A stretch of DNA of 43,544 nt from Clostridium puniceum (GTDB lineage: Bacteria; Bacillota; Clostridia; Clostridiales; Clostridiaceae). The position numbers and the translations under genes are program-made. The stretch is taken from positions 1 through 43,544 of the forward strand of contig NZ_LZZM01000192.1 in assembly GCF_002006345.1 (NCBI RefSeq), read 5' to 3'. Below, piece by piece: positions 26,807 through 35,736 of the stretch (positions within the stretch are counted from its first letter, which is position 1; each line of letters opens with the position of its first letter). Below the pieces are notes generated by a model. The model was not told where the DNA came from. It searched no databases and worked only from the letters and a program-made list of their open reading frames with translations.

Positions 26807-27835
26807 ATGCAAGATACCTATAATAAAAAGCGACAATTAGGAGCTTTGAATTTTACAATCTATATGATTGCAGGGGTGGTTTTGCTGGTGATTATGTCAG
26901 CGGCGTCAATTTCTTTTGGAGCTGCTGATATGAATTTGTCTACGGCTTGGGGAGCCATTTTTAATTTTGACTCTTCTTTAACTGAACACCAGATTATTCA
27001 AACTCTCCGACTTCCTCGTATAGCAGCTAATATAATTGTTGGGTCAAGCCTTGCCATATGTGGTGCTATAATGCAGGGAACTACAAGAAATCCTCTTGCT
27101 GATTCTGGGCTTATGGGTATAAGTAGCGGTGCTACTTTTGCTATAGCTTTTTGTATGGCGTTTTTACCTGGTGGAAGTTACGGGCAGATGATGCTTTTTG
27201 CTTGCATTGGTGCAGCTGTTACTACAGGTATGACTTATTTTATTGCATCCATTGGTCGAGGAGAGATGAAACCACAGAGGCTTGTCTTAGCGGGTATCTC
27301 TATATCAATGTTATTTGGTGCTTTTAGCCAATATCTTTCTATTAAATATAGACTCGGATATGCTTTAGCTTATTGGACTGCTGGAGGAACAGCCGGTGCT
27401 AAATGGAGTGAACTTGCTATAGTTTTCCCATTCTTTATTTTAGGTATTATTGTAGCTCTTTTTATATCTCCTTCAATTACGGTTTTAAATCTTGGAGATG
27501 ATGCAGCTATAGGTCTTGGACTTAATACTAAGAAGGTTAAAGGGATTTCTACTGTAGTTGTTTTAATACTTACAGGGCTTTCTGTAATTGTTGTTGGACC
27601 TGTTGGTTTTGTAGGATTAATAGTACCTCACATTGTCCGCTACCTTATAGGGGTAGATTATAGATACATTATTCCAGCTTCGGGATTATATGGAGCTTTG
27701 ATTACTGTGACAGCAGATTTAGTTGGAAGGCTTATTAATAAGCCTTATGAAACTCCGATTGGAATTATTTTTGCTGTAATAGGTGTTCCGTATTTTCTTT
27801 ATCTTACAAGGGTGCAAAGGAGGGAATTTGAATGA
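26807..27835 (+). CDS. Iron-siderophore ABC permease, FecCD family (first)
   Basis: A 342-residue membrane protein of the FecCD/BtuC family with about nine to ten spans. Diagnostic segments are LRLPRIAANIIVGSSLAICG (about residue 64), MQGTTRNPLADSGLMGISSG, and near the C-terminus VGPVGFVGLIVPHIVRYLIG and YETPIGIIFAVIGVPYFLYL. It forms one half of the channel for ferric siderophore. RBS AAAGGA precedes the ATG. It overlaps the next gene by 4 nt (ATGA), which supports coupling and a heterodimeric permease. Confidence 0.94.
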   Translation: MQDTYNKKRQLGALNFTIYMIAGVVLLVIMSAASISFGAADMNLSTAWGAIFNFDSSLTEHQIIQTLRLPRIAANIIVGSSLAICGAIMQGTTRNPLADSGLMGISSGATFAIAFCMAFLPGGSYGQMMLFACIGAAVTTGMTYFIASIGRGEMKPQRLVLAGISISMLFGAFSQYLSIKYRLGYALAYWTAGGTAGAKWSELAIVFPFFILGIIVALFISPSITVLNLGDDAAIGLGLNTKKVKGISTVVVLILTGLSVIVVGPVGFVGLIVPHIVRYLIGVDYRYIIPASGLYGALITVTADLVGRLINKPYETPIGIIFAVIGVPYFLYLTRVQRREFE

Positions 27836-28845
27836 AGAAAAAGGATTATTCAGTTTCACATGGTCTAACTATTGTTTTTGTACTTACCATTGTTCTGTTA
27901 GTTGTGGCAGTAATAAGTGTGAACTCAGGTAAAATGAATCTCTCTCCTTCGGAAGTTTTTAATGTTCTTATGGGAAAAGGTACAGCTAAACAAAATTTTA
28001 TAGTATATGATTTTCGTCTTCCTCGTATTGTATTAACTATGCTTGTAGGTATTGGTATGGGAGCGGCTGGATGTGTAATGCAGAGTTTACTTCGCAATGA
28101 TATGGCTAGTCCTGGAACTTTGGGAATAAGCTCTGGATCAGGATTATTTGTATTATTGTTTATAGTTATTTTTAAGGTAGATAGTGTACCTTCAGCTATT
28201 GCTCTACCACTTCTAGCTTTTGTAGGAGGAATGACAGCAGCTGTGTTGATATTTTTACTTTCATATAGAAGAGGAAAAAATATATCACCTACAGGATTAA
28301 TTTTGACAGGGGTAGCTGTTGGAAGTGGATATAGTGCTGTTACTATGATGCTTACTTTAAAGCTAGATGAAAACCAGATGGATTTTGTTCAAAGATGGAG
28401 TGCAGGAAGCCTTTGGGGAGACAATTGGACGTATATTTCTATTCTTGCACCTTGGGTATTGATTCTGTTTTTATATGTATTTTATAAATCTCGTATTTTA
28501 AATACTTTAAACCTTGGTAATCAGACGGCAACAGGCTTAGGAGTAGCAGTAAAGAGTGAATTCATAGGTTTAGCTGTAGCAGCTGTTGCTCTATCATCAG
28601 GTAGTGTAGCTTTAGGTGGAAACTTCTTTTTTGTTGGAATGATTTCTCCACATATGGCAAGGAAGTTTGTAGGCTCAAATCATAAGCTATTGATTCCTAC
28701 AGCATCTTTAGTAGGTTCAATAATTATTCTATTATCAGACACTATTACTAGAACTATAAGTCTTGGAACCGATGTTCCTACAGGAATTGTTATTACTGTA
28801 TTAAGTACACCTTACTTCTTATACCTATTAGTAAAATCAAATTAA
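27832..28845 (+). CDS. Iron-siderophore ABC permease, FecCD family (second)
   Basis: A 337-residue partner with the same motifs: FRLPRIVLTMLVGIGMGAAG, MQSLLRNDMASPGTLGISSG, FFFVGMISPHMARKFVG and TDVPTGIVITVLSTPYFLYL. It forms the other half of the channel. RBS AGGAGGGAA lies within the end of the previous gene. The ATPase follows 10 bp after its stop. Confidence 0.94.
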   Translation: MKKKDYSVSHGLTIVFVLTIVLLVVAVISVNSGKMNLSPSEVFNVLMGKGTAKQNFIVYDFRLPRIVLTMLVGIGMGAAGCVMQSLLRNDMASPGTLGISSGSGLFVLLFIVIFKVDSVPSAIALPLLAFVGGMTAAVLIFLLSYRRGKNISPTGLILTGVAVGSGYSAVTMMLTLKLDENQMDFVQRWSAGSLWGDNWTYISILAPWVLILFLYVFYKSRILNTLNLGNQTATGLGVAVKSEFIGLAVAAVALSSGSVALGGNFFFVGMISPHMARKFVGSNHKLLIPTASLVGSIIILLSDTITRTISLGTDVPTGIVITVLSTPYFLYLLVKSN

Positions 28846-28855
28846 GGAGGTTTGT

Positions 28856-29686
28856 ATGAAAAGTATTGAAACTAAAAATTTAGATATAGCTTATGAGGAT
28901 ACTCTCATTGTAAAAGAATTAAATATGCAGATACCAAAGGGAAAGATAACTTCTATCATAGGAGCAAATGGCTGCGGTAAATCAACTATCTTGAAAGCTA
29001 TTGGACGTATATTAAAGCCTAAGAAGGGTATAGTACATCTAAGTGGACAAGATATAAGTAAATTACCTACAAAAGAAATAGCTAAAAAGATGGCCATACT
29101 TCCTCAAACTCCTACTGCACCAAGTGGACTTACTGTAAGTGAGTTAGTTGCATATGGACGTTTCCCACATCAAAAAGGTTTTGGAAATCTCACGGAAGAA
29201 GATAAAAGAATTGTTAAATGGGCTTTAGCTGCAACTAAGTTAAGTGAATTTGAGAAAAGAGAAGTTGATACTTTATCAGGAGGGCAAAGACAGAGAGTTT
29301 GGATTGCTATGGCTCTAGCACAGCAAACTGATTTAATTTTATTAGATGAACCTACTACTTATCTTGACCTTGCTCACCAATTAGAGGTTTTAAAGCTTTT
29401 ATATGAGCTTAACCGTAATCAAAAGTGTACTATTGTTATGGTACTTCATGATTTAAATCTTGCTGCAAGATTTTCTGACTATATTATTGCTATTCAAAAA
29501 GGAGATATCATAAAACATGGAACTCCTGAGGAAGTTATGACTCCAGAGGTTCTTAGAAAAACCTTCAATATCAATGCTGATGTTGTTATTGAGCCTAAGA
29601 GCAATCGTCCAGTATGCATTACCTATGATATTATAGATGAAAATGAGGATGTGCAATTGGAAGAAAAGGAGGCAGTAGGTATATGA
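28856..29686 (+). CDS. Iron-siderophore ABC transporter ATPase (FecE/FepC type)
   Basis: A 276-residue cytoplasmic ATPase. Walker A is GANGCGKST (about residue 37), the Q-loop ILPQTP, the signature LSGGQRQRVW, Walker B LILLDEPTTYLD and the switch histidine HDLNLAARF. The PTTYLDLAHQLEVL stretch is that of the FecE/FepC/FhuC group, which powers FecCD permeases. RBS AAGGAGG directly precedes the ATG. The stop overlaps the next start (ATGA). Confidence 0.95.
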   Translation: MKSIETKNLDIAYEDTLIVKELNMQIPKGKITSIIGANGCGKSTILKAIGRILKPKKGIVHLSGQDISKLPTKEIAKKMAILPQTPTAPSGLTVSELVAYGRFPHQKGFGNLTEEDKRIVKWALAATKLSEFEKREVDTLSGGQRQRVWIAMALAQQTDLILLDEPTTYLDLAHQLEVLKLLYELNRNQKCTIVMVLHDLNLAARFSDYIIAIQKGDIIKHGTPEEVMTPEVLRKTFNINADVVIEPKSNRPVCITYDIIDENEDVQLEEKEAVGI

Positions 29687-31407
29687 GAACTACCTTACGT
29701 ATTTTTATAGGAGCCAGAAAATATTGGATTTATTTAATATTAGCATTAATAGCTGTTATTATTTCTACTATAGCAGGATTTTATAATCCCTGGGCCTTAA
29801 GAGAGCTTACAAGTATAGCAACAGAAGGAAGCTCTGATTTTGGAGCTCAATCTTTACGAATAGGATTGATGCTTTTAGTTGCAACTATACTTCAATCAGC
29901 TGGAAGCTCTATTTCAGGATATTTAAATCATCATGCAGCTCTGCATTATGTTGCAGATATGAGAACAGAACTTTACTCTAAGCTTCAACATATGGGACTT
30001 AGGTATTTTAATAAAAGTCGTACAGGAGATTTAACTAGCAGAGTTATTAATGATGTTATGGAGGTAGAGATTCTTTTAGCTCACGTAATTCCTGATTTTG
30101 TTGTTAATATATTGACTTTCGTAGGTGTGGGCATATTATTATTTTCTATTAATGTAAAGTTAGCTTTTATAAGTCTTGTTACTATTCCTTTTCTTATTAT
30201 GATTACTCTTTGGCAGAGTAAGTATCTGTCTCCTATATGGAAGCAGAATTCTATGGTTAGAGGAGAACTTTCTGGTATTGTTCAAGATAATTTTTCTGGA
30301 ATTAAAGAAATACAGATATTCAATCAACAGGAAAGAGAAGAAAAAAGGATTAAGAACCTTTCTATGAAACATAGTAAAGTATACTTAAGGGCAAGCTTCT
30401 TTTTTGAAACCACTTTTCCGCTTCTTGCATTTTTCACAGCTCTAGGTTCTGTTATAGTTATAATATTTGGCGGATTTATGGTTTCAAGAGGAGAAGTTAA
30501 TATTGGAGATATTGTAGGATTTTCTATGTATCTTGGTATGTTTTATGGACCTATAAAGAGCTTTTCAAGGCTTATGGAAATGTCAGGCAATGCAATTGCA
30601 GGGTGTAGGCGTGTCTTTGAGGTTATGGATGAAGTTCCAGATGTTAAAGAAAAAGTTAATGCAAAGAAAATAACTAGGGTTAAAGGAGAAGTTGAATTTA
30701 AGGGAATTTCTTTCTCCTATAATGATGAGATAAACGTTTTGAAAAATATAAATTTAAAAGTAAATTTGGGAGAAACTGTAGCTTTTGTTGGAGCAACTGG
30801 AGTTGGTAAAACCACAATAGCTAGCCTTTTAAATCGCTTTTATGATCCTCAGAATGGAAGCATTTTAATCGATGGAATAGATATTAAAGATGTAACTTTA
30901 AAGAGTCTTAGGGATAATATAAGCATGGTTTTGCAGGACACCTTTTTATTTAACGGAACAATTTATGAAAATATTATTTACGGCTGGAAAGAAGCTACTA
31001 AGGAACAGGTTCTTGAGGCCTCAAAAGCAGCTAATGCTCATGAGTTTATTGAAAATTTAGAAAATGGTTATGATACCATAATAGGTGAGCGTGGGGTACG
31101 TCTTTCTGGAGGACAGAAACAGAGAATTTCCATAGCTAGAGCAATTCTTAGAAATTCACCTATTCTTATTTTAGATGAAGCCACGTCAGCTCTTGATACA
31201 AAAACAGAGAAAGAAATTCAAGCTGCATTAGATGAAATTTCAAAAGATCGTACGACTATAGTAATTGCCCATAGATTATCAACTATCCGTAATGCAGATA
31301 AAATTGTAGTTCTAGAAGGAACAGTCATTAAAGAAACGGGAACCCATGACGAGCTGATTCGTTCTGGAGGAACTTATGCTATGCTCTATAGAAGTCAGGT
31401 ATCTTAA
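29683..31407 (+). CDS. ABC half-transporter of exporter fold in the iron operon
   Basis: A 574-residue half-transporter. It has a six-span membrane domain (about residues 15-305), then Walker A VGATGVGKTT (about residue 367), signature LSGGQKQRIS and Walker B ILILDEATSALD, with the H-loop in IAHRLST. It is translated by 4-nt overlap from the importer ATPase gene, so it is made with the uptake system. It should work as a homodimer since no partner follows. Possible roles are export of an apo-siderophore or a degradation product, or YbtP-like import. No siderophore synthesis gene lies in the window, so the ligand may be taken from other organisms. Confidence 0.85.
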   Translation: MRTTLRIFIGARKYWIYLILALIAVIISTIAGFYNPWALRELTSIATEGSSDFGAQSLRIGLMLLVATILQSAGSSISGYLNHHAALHYVADMRTELYSKLQHMGLRYFNKSRTGDLTSRVINDVMEVEILLAHVIPDFVVNILTFVGVGILLFSINVKLAFISLVTIPFLIMITLWQSKYLSPIWKQNSMVRGELSGIVQDNFSGIKEIQIFNQQEREEKRIKNLSMKHSKVYLRASFFFETTFPLLAFFTALGSVIVIIFGGFMVSRGEVNIGDIVGFSMYLGMFYGPIKSFSRLMEMSGNAIAGCRRVFEVMDEVPDVKEKVNAKKITRVKGEVEFKGISFSYNDEINVLKNINLKVNLGETVAFVGATGVGKTTIASLLNRFYDPQNGSILIDGIDIKDVTLKSLRDNISMVLQDTFLFNGTIYENIIYGWKEATKEQVLEASKAANAHEFIENLENGYDTIIGERGVRLSGGQKQRISIARAILRNSPILILDEATSALDTKTEKEIQAALDEISKDRTTIVIAHRLSTIRNADKIVVLEGTVIKETGTHDELIRSGGTYAMLYRSQVS

Positions 31408-31420
31408 AAGTAAAAAAATT

Positions 31421-31466
31421 AACGACTTAAAATTTCCAAAGAAATTTTGAGTCGTTGATTTTTTTA
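31421..31466. terminator. Bidirectional terminator between iron operon and DtxR-type gene
   Basis: AACGACTTAAAATTT (31421-31435) pairs with AAATTTTGAGTCGTT (31442-31456), with a short loop and one G-T pair, followed by GATTTTTTT. On the other strand an A-rich flank gives a T-run as well. It ends both convergent transcripts. Confidence 0.88.
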
Positions 31467-31844
31467 TTTATTCTCATGTTCCAAAAGAAATTTTTGCATA
31501 GCATACAGAGAATCTGAACTAATAACATGTTCTATAGCACAAGCGTCTTCATCTGCAATAGAATTATCGATGTTTAGAATTTTTATAAAGAAATCTTTAA
31601 TAATGTGATGCTTTTTAGACGTAAATCTAGCTATTTCTAAGCCTAAAGGAGTTAAAAATATTTCCTTATATTTTTCATTAGTTACAAGTCCCTTTTCAGC
31701 TAAAGTTACAATAGCGCTATTAGTGCTGGCTTTAGTTACTCCAAGCTTTTCTGCTATACGAGTCATTTTAACTCCTCTGCCTTCTTCTGATAACTCATAG
31801 ATAGCTTCTAAATAATTTTCCATTACAAAAGTAAGTTTTTTCAT
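31464..31844 (-). CDS. DtxR-family metal-dependent repressor
   Basis: A 126-residue regulator: a winged helix-turn-helix (MENYLEAIYELSEEG-R-VKMTRIAEKLGVTKASTNSAI) followed by the dimerisation and metal-binding helix pair (KHHIIKDFFIKIL, then EDACAIEHVISSDSLYAMQKF). The H-H-x-x-x-x-x-F and E-x-x-C/D-x-x-EH-x(n) metal ligands of the family are recognisable. It lacks the C-terminal SH3-like domain, as in MntR-size members. Convergence with the iron operon and two DtxR-type palindromes at its promoters make Fe2+-dependent repression likely; Mn2+ sensing cannot be ruled out. No such palindrome is seen before its own gene. Confidence 0.9.
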   Translation of the reverse strand: MKKLTFVMENYLEAIYELSEEGRGVKMTRIAEKLGVTKASTNSAIVTLAEKGLVTNEKYKEIFLTPLGLEIARFTSKKHHIIKDFFIKILNIDNSIADEDACAIEHVISSDSLYAMQKFLLEHENK

Positions 31845-32191
31845 ACAAATCTCCTGTGATTTTAAAGTTGATTTTAATTCACTCTACATTAATAAAAAGT
31901 CTTTTAATAATAATAACATATTTTAAATGGAGTTCCAAGAATAGAGAGGTTAATCTATTGATATAAAAATTCATTAATACATTTTATGTATAGATATATT
32001 TGCAGGAAGTCAAGAAATTGAAGAAAATTTATTTAACTATTTATAAATTTAGATATGATTAGTATATAATAAGATAAGTATTGGAATTATATAAATTTAT
32101 AAATATAAAAGTTAATTAGACGATAGATAACTAATAGAAAAATAATAAATTGAAAGAATTATTTATTAAAAAGTACAAGGAGAAATGCCAT
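31845..32191. other. Intergenic region between DtxR-type gene and sigma-54 activator
   Basis: Divergent spacer holding both promoters. It is very AT-rich and no pair of promoter boxes stands out. RBS AAGGAG lies about 10 nt before the ATG at 32192. An in-frame codon at 32150 lacks an RBS. No hairpin, operator-like palindrome or small gene is seen. Confidence 0.35.
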
Positions 32192-33541
32192 ATGAAATTT
32201 GGAGAATTAAATAGTTCGATTTTTGATTCTTTACATGATGGAGTACTAATTGCGGATAAGGATAATAAGGTTGTATATGTAAATCCAGCATACACAAGAA
32301 TAACAAAGGTAAAAGCAAAGGATATTATAGGCAGAGAAATAGGAGAGGTAAGAGTAGGAAGTAGACTGCCAGAGGTCATAAGTAATGGGAAGAAACTCTT
32401 AGGAATAAAAAGAAAGGTTAATGAAATAGAGTACTTTGTAAATATGGTTCCTGTTTTTGAAAATGGAGAAGTAGTAGCAGGCATATCCATATTAAATGAA
32501 ATAAATGATATTTATAAGTTAATGGAGGAATTAAATAATTCTAAAAAGATTATAAAAGATTTGAAGAAGAAGATAAAAGCAAATAATAAGGCAAAATATA
32601 CTTTTGACTGTATTATTGGGGATGATCCAAAAACAAAAGGATTAAAGGATTTTGGAAGAAGAATAGCTGAGAAGAAAGTAAATATACTTATTACAGGGGA
32701 GAGTGGAACTGGAAAGGAACTATTGGCTCAAGCTATACATAATGAAAGTAATAGGAGGGATGAACCATTTATAGCGGTCAATTGTGCGACTTTCGAAGCT
32801 AATTTTTTGGAAAGCGAGCTGTTTGGATATGAGGAAGGTGCCTTTACTGGAGCTAAAAAAGGAGGAAAAATAGGATTGTTTCAAAAAGCAGAAGGGGGAA
32901 CTATTTTTTTAGATGAAATTTCAGAAATGGATTACAATCTTCAAGCAAGGCTGCTTAGAGTACTTCAAGAAAATATAATAAGACCTATTGGTGCTGTTAA
33001 TGAAATACCTATAGATGTTAGAATTATTGCTGCGACAAATAGAAGTCTTGAAAATATGATAGCGAATAAAGAATTTAGAGCAGATTTATATTATAGAATA
33101 GCAGTTTTTACAATAGATACAGTTCCTTTGAGAGAAAGAAAAGGGGACATTAAACCACTTATTAATTATTTTTTTAAAGAATCGGAGCATAAGTTTGATA
33201 AAAGAGTCGGAATTTCAGAAGAAGTTTTAAATATTCTTTATAACTATAAATGGGAAGGAAATGTTAGAGAATTAAAAAATACAATTGAATTTGGAGTTAT
33301 GATGACTGATGAAGCAATAATAAGAGTAGAACACCTGCCTAAAAAACTTCAAATAGAAGGGATAAAAGAAAGTGTAGTAAATACAAAACCATTAAAAGAT
33401 GCAGTAAAAGAATTTGAAGAAAAAGAAATAAATAAGGTCATAGAGATTTATGGAAATACATTAGAAGGAAAGAAAAAAGCAGCTAAGGCGTTAGGAATTT
33501 CTCTTGCTTCTTTATATAATAAAATCTTGAATAAAGAGTGA
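32192..33541 (+). CDS. Sigma-54-dependent activator with PAS sensor domain
   Basis: A 449-residue bacterial enhancer-binding protein. A PAS domain occupies about residues 5-105 ([20 protein letters not shown]). A coiled linker follows. The AAA+ domain has Walker A GESGTGKE (169-176), the sigma-54-contacting GAFTGA loop (216-221) and Walker [10 protein letters not shown] (235-243). The Fis-type helix-turn-helix at the C-terminus ends [18 protein letters not shown]. All catalytic elements are intact. PAS suggests it senses a small ligand or redox signal without a partner kinase. It sits just upstream of five TTCTA-N6-TAGAA palindromes and a perfect -24/-12 promoter, so it almost certainly controls the operon at 34074. 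Confidence 0.93.
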   Translation: MKFGELNSSIFDSLHDGVLIADKDNKVVYVNPAYTRITKVKAKDIIGREIGEVRVGSRLPEVISNGKKLLGIKRKVNEIEYFVNMVPVFENGEVVAGISILNEINDIYKLMEELNNSKKIIKDLKKKIKANNKAKYTFDCIIGDDPKTKGLKDFGRRIAEKKVNILITGESGTGKELLAQAIHNESNRRDEPFIAVNCATFEANFLESELFGYEEGAFTGAKKGGKIGLFQKAEGGTIFLDEISEMDYNLQARLLRVLQENIIRPIGAVNEIPIDVRIIAATNRSLENMIANKEFRADLYYRIAVFTIDTVPLRERKGDIKPLINYFFKESEHKFDKRVGISEEVLNILYNYKWEGNVRELKNTIEFGVMMTDEAIIRVEHLPKKLQIEGIKESVVNTKPLKDAVKEFEEKEINKVIEIYGNTLEGKKKAAKALGISLASLYNKILNKE

Positions 33542-33549
33542 GTTACACA

Positions 33550-33595
33550 TTCTAAAAAATTAGAAATAAAAGAATTATATTCTAATTTTTTAGAA
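33550..33595. promoter_or_regulatory. Pair of 16-bp palindromes, candidate activator sites 1 and 2
   Basis: TTCTAAAAAATTAGAA (33550-33565) and TTCTAATTTTTTAGAA (33580-33595) start exactly 30 bp apart, about three helical turns. The two are also exact reverse complements, so the transcript can fold into one long hairpin followed by TATTTTTT. It may therefore double as the activator gene's terminator. It lies just after the activator stop codon. Confidence 0.65.
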
Positions 33596-33795
33596 TATTT
33601 TTTATTGAGTTAAAAAATATATATATTTATTGAGAACTTATCAATGTAATTATATAAGATTGAATTCTTAGCATATTTATATTTTTAAAGCAATTAAATG
33701 AAAAGTTATAGTTAATAATAATTTATCTATTTTTCTTTGTGAATTTTTGCTTTCATAGATTGTTATTATATAATTTGGACTTCACAAATAGATTG

Positions 33796-33920
33796 TTCTA
33801 GAAAATTAGAATTTTATGATTTAATTTCTAATTTTTTAGAACAACCTATTCTCTAGTCAATGTAAACATTTAAATATGAATTACATGATTATTAAAAAAA
33901 ATAATTCTAAAATTTTAGAA
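33796..33920. promoter_or_regulatory. Activator sites 3 to 5 upstream of the sigma-54 promoter
   Basis: TTCTAGAAAATTAGAA (33796-33811), TTCTAATTTTTTAGAA (33826-33841) and TTCTAAAATTTTAGAA (33905-33920). Sites 3 and 4 are again 30 bp apart. Site 5, the most symmetric, ends 97 bp before the -24 box, a usual distance for an enhancer. The region 33600-33795 between the two groups shows no gene. Confidence 0.75.
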
Positions 33921-34017
33921 TTATCTATTTGTAGGCCCTAATTTTATTCTATAAATTATTTGAAGAAGACTGGTCATATAACTGGGCTCAAAAGTAAATT
34001 TAGATAAAAATAAAAGA

Positions 34018-34034
34018 TGGCACGATAATTGCTT
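34018..34034 (+). promoter_or_regulatory. Sigma-54 (-24/-12) promoter
   Basis: TGGCACGATAATTGCTT matches the sigma-54 consensus (TGGCAC-N5-TTGC) fully, with GG and GC correctly spaced. The expected start is about 12 nt downstream near 34045. RBS AAGGAG follows, then the ATG at 34074. This rules out an in-frame start at 34029. Confidence 0.93.
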
Positions 34035-34073
34035 AATAATAAGATTGAGAAACTTAAAAAGGAGATAATAACA

Positions 34074-35411
34074 ATGAAAAGTATTAGAATAGGCGGCGGA
34101 GCTGGATATGGGGGAGATAGAATTGAGCCTGCAGTTGATTTAATTAAGCATGGAAATCTTGATTACATTATATTTGAATGTCTAGCAGAAAGAACAATAG
34201 CTCTTGGGCAATTACAAAAGCTTTCAGATAATACTAAAGGTTACAATGAACTTTTAGAATATAGAATGGAAAAAGTTCTACCTTTAATCAAGGAAAAAAA
34301 CATTAAAGTTATCACCAACATGGGCAGTGCTAATCCAATTTCAGCAATGAATGTAATAAAAGAAATGTCAAAAGCTATGAATATTAGCAATTTAAAAATA
34401 GCAGCAGTATTAGGTGATGACATTAGTAATAATATTGAAAAATATTTAGATAATACTGTAATTGAGACAGGAGATAAACTAGGAGCAATTACAAATATTA
34501 TTTCTGCAAATGCATACATAGGCTGCAAAGGCATAGTTGAAGCTTTGGAAAAGGGAGCAGATATTGTAGTGACAGGAAGAGTGGCTGATCCATCTTTGGT
34601 GCTTGGACCACTCATATATGAATTTAAATGGAATTTTGCTGATAATGGTTTGTTAGGGAAAGGTACCTTGGCAGGACATCTATTAGAATGTGCTGCTCAA
34701 GTAATGGGAGGATATTTTGTAGATCCACCTTATAAGGAAATAAAAGATTTATGGAATTTAGGTTTTCCAATTGGTGAAATAAATGAAGAAGGAGGTATAG
34801 TGATTTCAAAATTAGAACAAGCTGGTGGAGAAGTTACTGTAAACACTTGTAAAGAGCAAATATTATATGAAATCCAAGATCCTGAGAATTATTTTACTCC
34901 AGATGTAGTTGCAGACTTTTCAAAGGTCACGGTTAGGCAAATTGAAAAAGATAAAGTTTTAATACAAGGTGCAAGCGGAAAAGCAGCAACTGGATTATAT
35001 AAAACAAGTGTAGGCTATAAGGATTGCTTTATTGGTGAAGGTGAAATAAGCTATGGTGGTACTGGTGCTTATGAAAGAGCAAAGCTTGCAGGAGAAATAA
35101 TAAGAAAGAGACTGGAATGTATAAAGCTGCCGGTTGAAGAATTAAGAATAGATTATATTGGCGTGAATTCTTTATATGGTTCTAGTTTAAAAGAAAAAGA
35201 CTTCTATGATGAAGTAAGACTTAGAGTTGCAGCTAGAACTTTAACTAAAGAAGATGCAAATGTTATTGGAAATGAAGTAGAAGCACTTTATACAAATGGA
35301 CCAGCTGGTGGTGGTGGTGCAAGAAAATATGTCAGGGAAATAGTTTCAATTGCATCAATTTTAATTCCAGCAAATGATATAAAAATATCTGTTCAATATG
35401 AGGAGGTATAA
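34074..35411 (+). CDS. AtuA-like protein (DUF1446, acyclic terpene utilisation family)
   Basis: A 445-residue cytoplasmic protein of the DUF1446/AtuA family. It opens with IRIGGGAGYGGDRIEPAVDL and has DYIIFECLAERTIA, ITNMGSANP, GADIVVTGRVADPSLVLGPL and the C-terminal YTNGPAGGGGARKYVREIVS, all typical. The family is named from Pseudomonas citronellol catabolism, where AtuA is required, but its reaction has not been established to my knowledge. The companion small domain is a separate gene here, 2 bp downstream, whereas it is fused in some relatives. It is the first gene after the sigma-54 promoter. With CoA-transferase and ester hydrolases in the same run it probably acts on an acyl-CoA or hydroxy acid. 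Confidence 0.85.
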   Translation: MKSIRIGGGAGYGGDRIEPAVDLIKHGNLDYIIFECLAERTIALGQLQKLSDNTKGYNELLEYRMEKVLPLIKEKNIKVITNMGSANPISAMNVIKEMSKAMNISNLKIAAVLGDDISNNIEKYLDNTVIETGDKLGAITNIISANAYIGCKGIVEALEKGADIVVTGRVADPSLVLGPLIYEFKWNFADNGLLGKGTLAGHLLECAAQVMGGYFVDPPYKEIKDLWNLGFPIGEINEEGGIVISKLEQAGGEVTVNTCKEQILYEIQDPENYFTPDVVADFSKVTVRQIEKDKVLIQGASGKAATGLYKTSVGYKDCFIGEGEISYGGTGAYERAKLAGEIIRKRLECIKLPVEELRIDYIGVNSLYGSSLKEKDFYDEVRLRVAARTLTKEDANVIGNEVEALYTNGPAGGGGARKYVREIVSIASILIPANDIKISVQYEEV

Positions 35412-35413
35412 AG

Positions 35414-35719
35414 ATGAAGTTAAGAGAAATCGCTCATTCAAGGACAGGTGATAAGGGAAATATTTCAGTTATTTCAGTTATTGCTTATGACGAAAAAAAT
35501 TATCGCAAGCTTAAAGAGAAAGTTACTATAGAAAAAGTAAAGAAACAATTTGAACATATTGTAAAAGGTAAAATAACAAGATATGAAATAGAAAGCCTTG
35601 GTGCACTAAATTTTGTTATGGAAAATGCACTTGGTGGAGGAGTTACTCGTTCTTTATCAATAGATCCTCATGGTAAATCCTTAAGTTCTTTGTTGCTAGA
35701 GATAGAGATAGATAAATAA
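35414..35719 (+). CDS. AtuA C-terminal-domain-like small protein
   Basis: A 101-residue protein that matches the separate C-terminal domain of AtuA proteins: LREIAHSRTGDKGNISVISV at the start, then GALNFVMENALGGGVTRSLSIDPHGKSL. The AHSRTGDKGN and ALGGG-RSL-D-HGK segments are the conserved ones. RBS GAGGAGG overlaps the previous stop region. It is presumably a partner subunit of the DUF1446 protein. No function is established for it alone. Confidence 0.85.
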   Translation: MKLREIAHSRTGDKGNISVISVIAYDEKNYRKLKEKVTIEKVKKQFEHIVKGKITRYEIESLGALNFVMENALGGGVTRSLSIDPHGKSLSSLLLEIEIDK

Positions 35720-35736
35720 AATTGGAGGAGGTTATT

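Noticed and set aside
33550..33920. Repeated TTCTAA...TTAGAA units as a CRISPR or other repeat array
   Set aside because: The units are symmetric 16-mers with unequal gaps (14, 200, 14, 63 bp) and lie upstream of a sigma-54 promoter, which fits activator sites.
34029..34073. Upstream in-frame start for the AtuA-like gene at 34029
   Set aside because: It lies inside the sigma-54 promoter and before the expected transcription start; the ATG at 34074 has the AAGGAG site.
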